Origin: Bacteroidota bacterium
GTDB lineage: Bacteria > Bacteroidota > Bacteroidia > Bacteroidales > JADFUO01
Assembly (NCBI GenBank): GCA_015222115.1
Contig: JADFUO010000134.1
Location: 1-6,413 of the forward strand
Direction of reading: 5' to 3'
Length of the DNA: 6,413 nucleotides
This document shows, piece after piece, positions 6,336 through 6,413 of the stretch. The notes beneath the pieces were generated by a model. That model was not told the DNA's origin. It made no database searches and worked only from the letters and a program-made list of their open reading frames with translations. A program made the translations under genes and the position numbers. The number at the start of each line of letters is the position of its first letter. The first letter of the stretch is position 1.

Positions 6336-6413
6336 GGAAAGAAGTTCTATTATAAAACTAATTTATCTGCCTCAGAATTTATTTCATTCTTAAGTATATG
6401 ATTATTACAATCA

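Larger units (their letters stand above)
6106..6413. other. AT-rich intergenic stretch with no confident gene
   Basis: No convincing reading frame lies in these 308 bases. The longest ATG frame I checked by eye on the plus strand is 11 codons (6290-6325). Contents: a perfect 7-bp hairpin at 6152-6168, a GTAAAAATA word at 6175-6183 that also occurs before two minus-strand genes, a GA-repeat at 6303-6312, and a 6-bp GC-containing hairpin at 6319-6335. A plus-strand ATG at 6398-6400 followed by ATT ATT ACA ATC runs off the window and could be the start of a gene (MIITI...). A minus-strand frame is open from the right edge to a TAA at 6352-6350 (20 codons). Neither is long enough to call. Confidence 0.6.

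Noticed and set aside
6350..6412. Twenty-codon minus-strand open frame from the right edge to a TAA at 6352-6350
   Set aside because: A run of this length without a stop is common by chance over six frames, and there is no recognisable sequence.

Overview
This window is AT-rich DNA that looks like the chromosome of a member of the Bacteroidota, probably near the Bacteroidales/Flavobacteriia. The reasons are the low GC content, the lack of clear Shine-Dalgarno sequences before confident start codons, several upstream boxes matching the Bacteroidota sigma consensus TAnnTTTG, and the sequence style of the Dxs, SufT-type and NhaC-type proteins. The taxonomic call is an inference; no rRNA is present.

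Layout: bases 1-120 hold the last 39 codons of an unrecognised plus-strand gene. Every other confident gene is on the minus strand. In transcription order (right to left) they are: a SUF-associated MIP18/DUF59 protein (5624-5947), the MEP-pathway enzyme Dxs (3644-5542), an NhaC-family Na+/H+ antiporter with a secreted N-terminal domain (1601-3535), a TSUP/TauE-SafE membrane permease (708-1487), and a small two-CxxC zinc-ribbon-like protein of unknown function (223-627). The gaps between them are 80-113 bases and most contain a plausible promoter box, so this looks like a series of co-directional single-gene units rather than one tight operon. Bases 121-222 separate convergent genes and contain an inverted repeat.

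The right end (5948-6413) has no confident gene. It contains two abutting minisatellites, an 8-bp GGTATAAR array and a 9-bp ATTTCCCTT array. The second is roughly the reverse complement of the first, so together they could fold back on themselves. Two short perfect hairpins lie further right, in very AT-rich sequence.

Functionally the genes are mostly housekeeping. Dxs starts isoprenoid synthesis through the MEP pathway, whose late enzymes IspG and IspH need 4Fe-4S clusters, so a neighbouring Fe-S assembly factor makes sense but does not prove a link. The antiporter and the TSUP permease handle ion and anion transport. I found no CRISPR array, insertion sequence, phage gene, defence system or clearly novel multi-gene system. 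The points most worth a second look are the signal-peptide/extracytoplasmic-domain fusion on the NhaC protein with its non-ATG start, the double minisatellite, and the uncharacterised zinc-ribbon protein.
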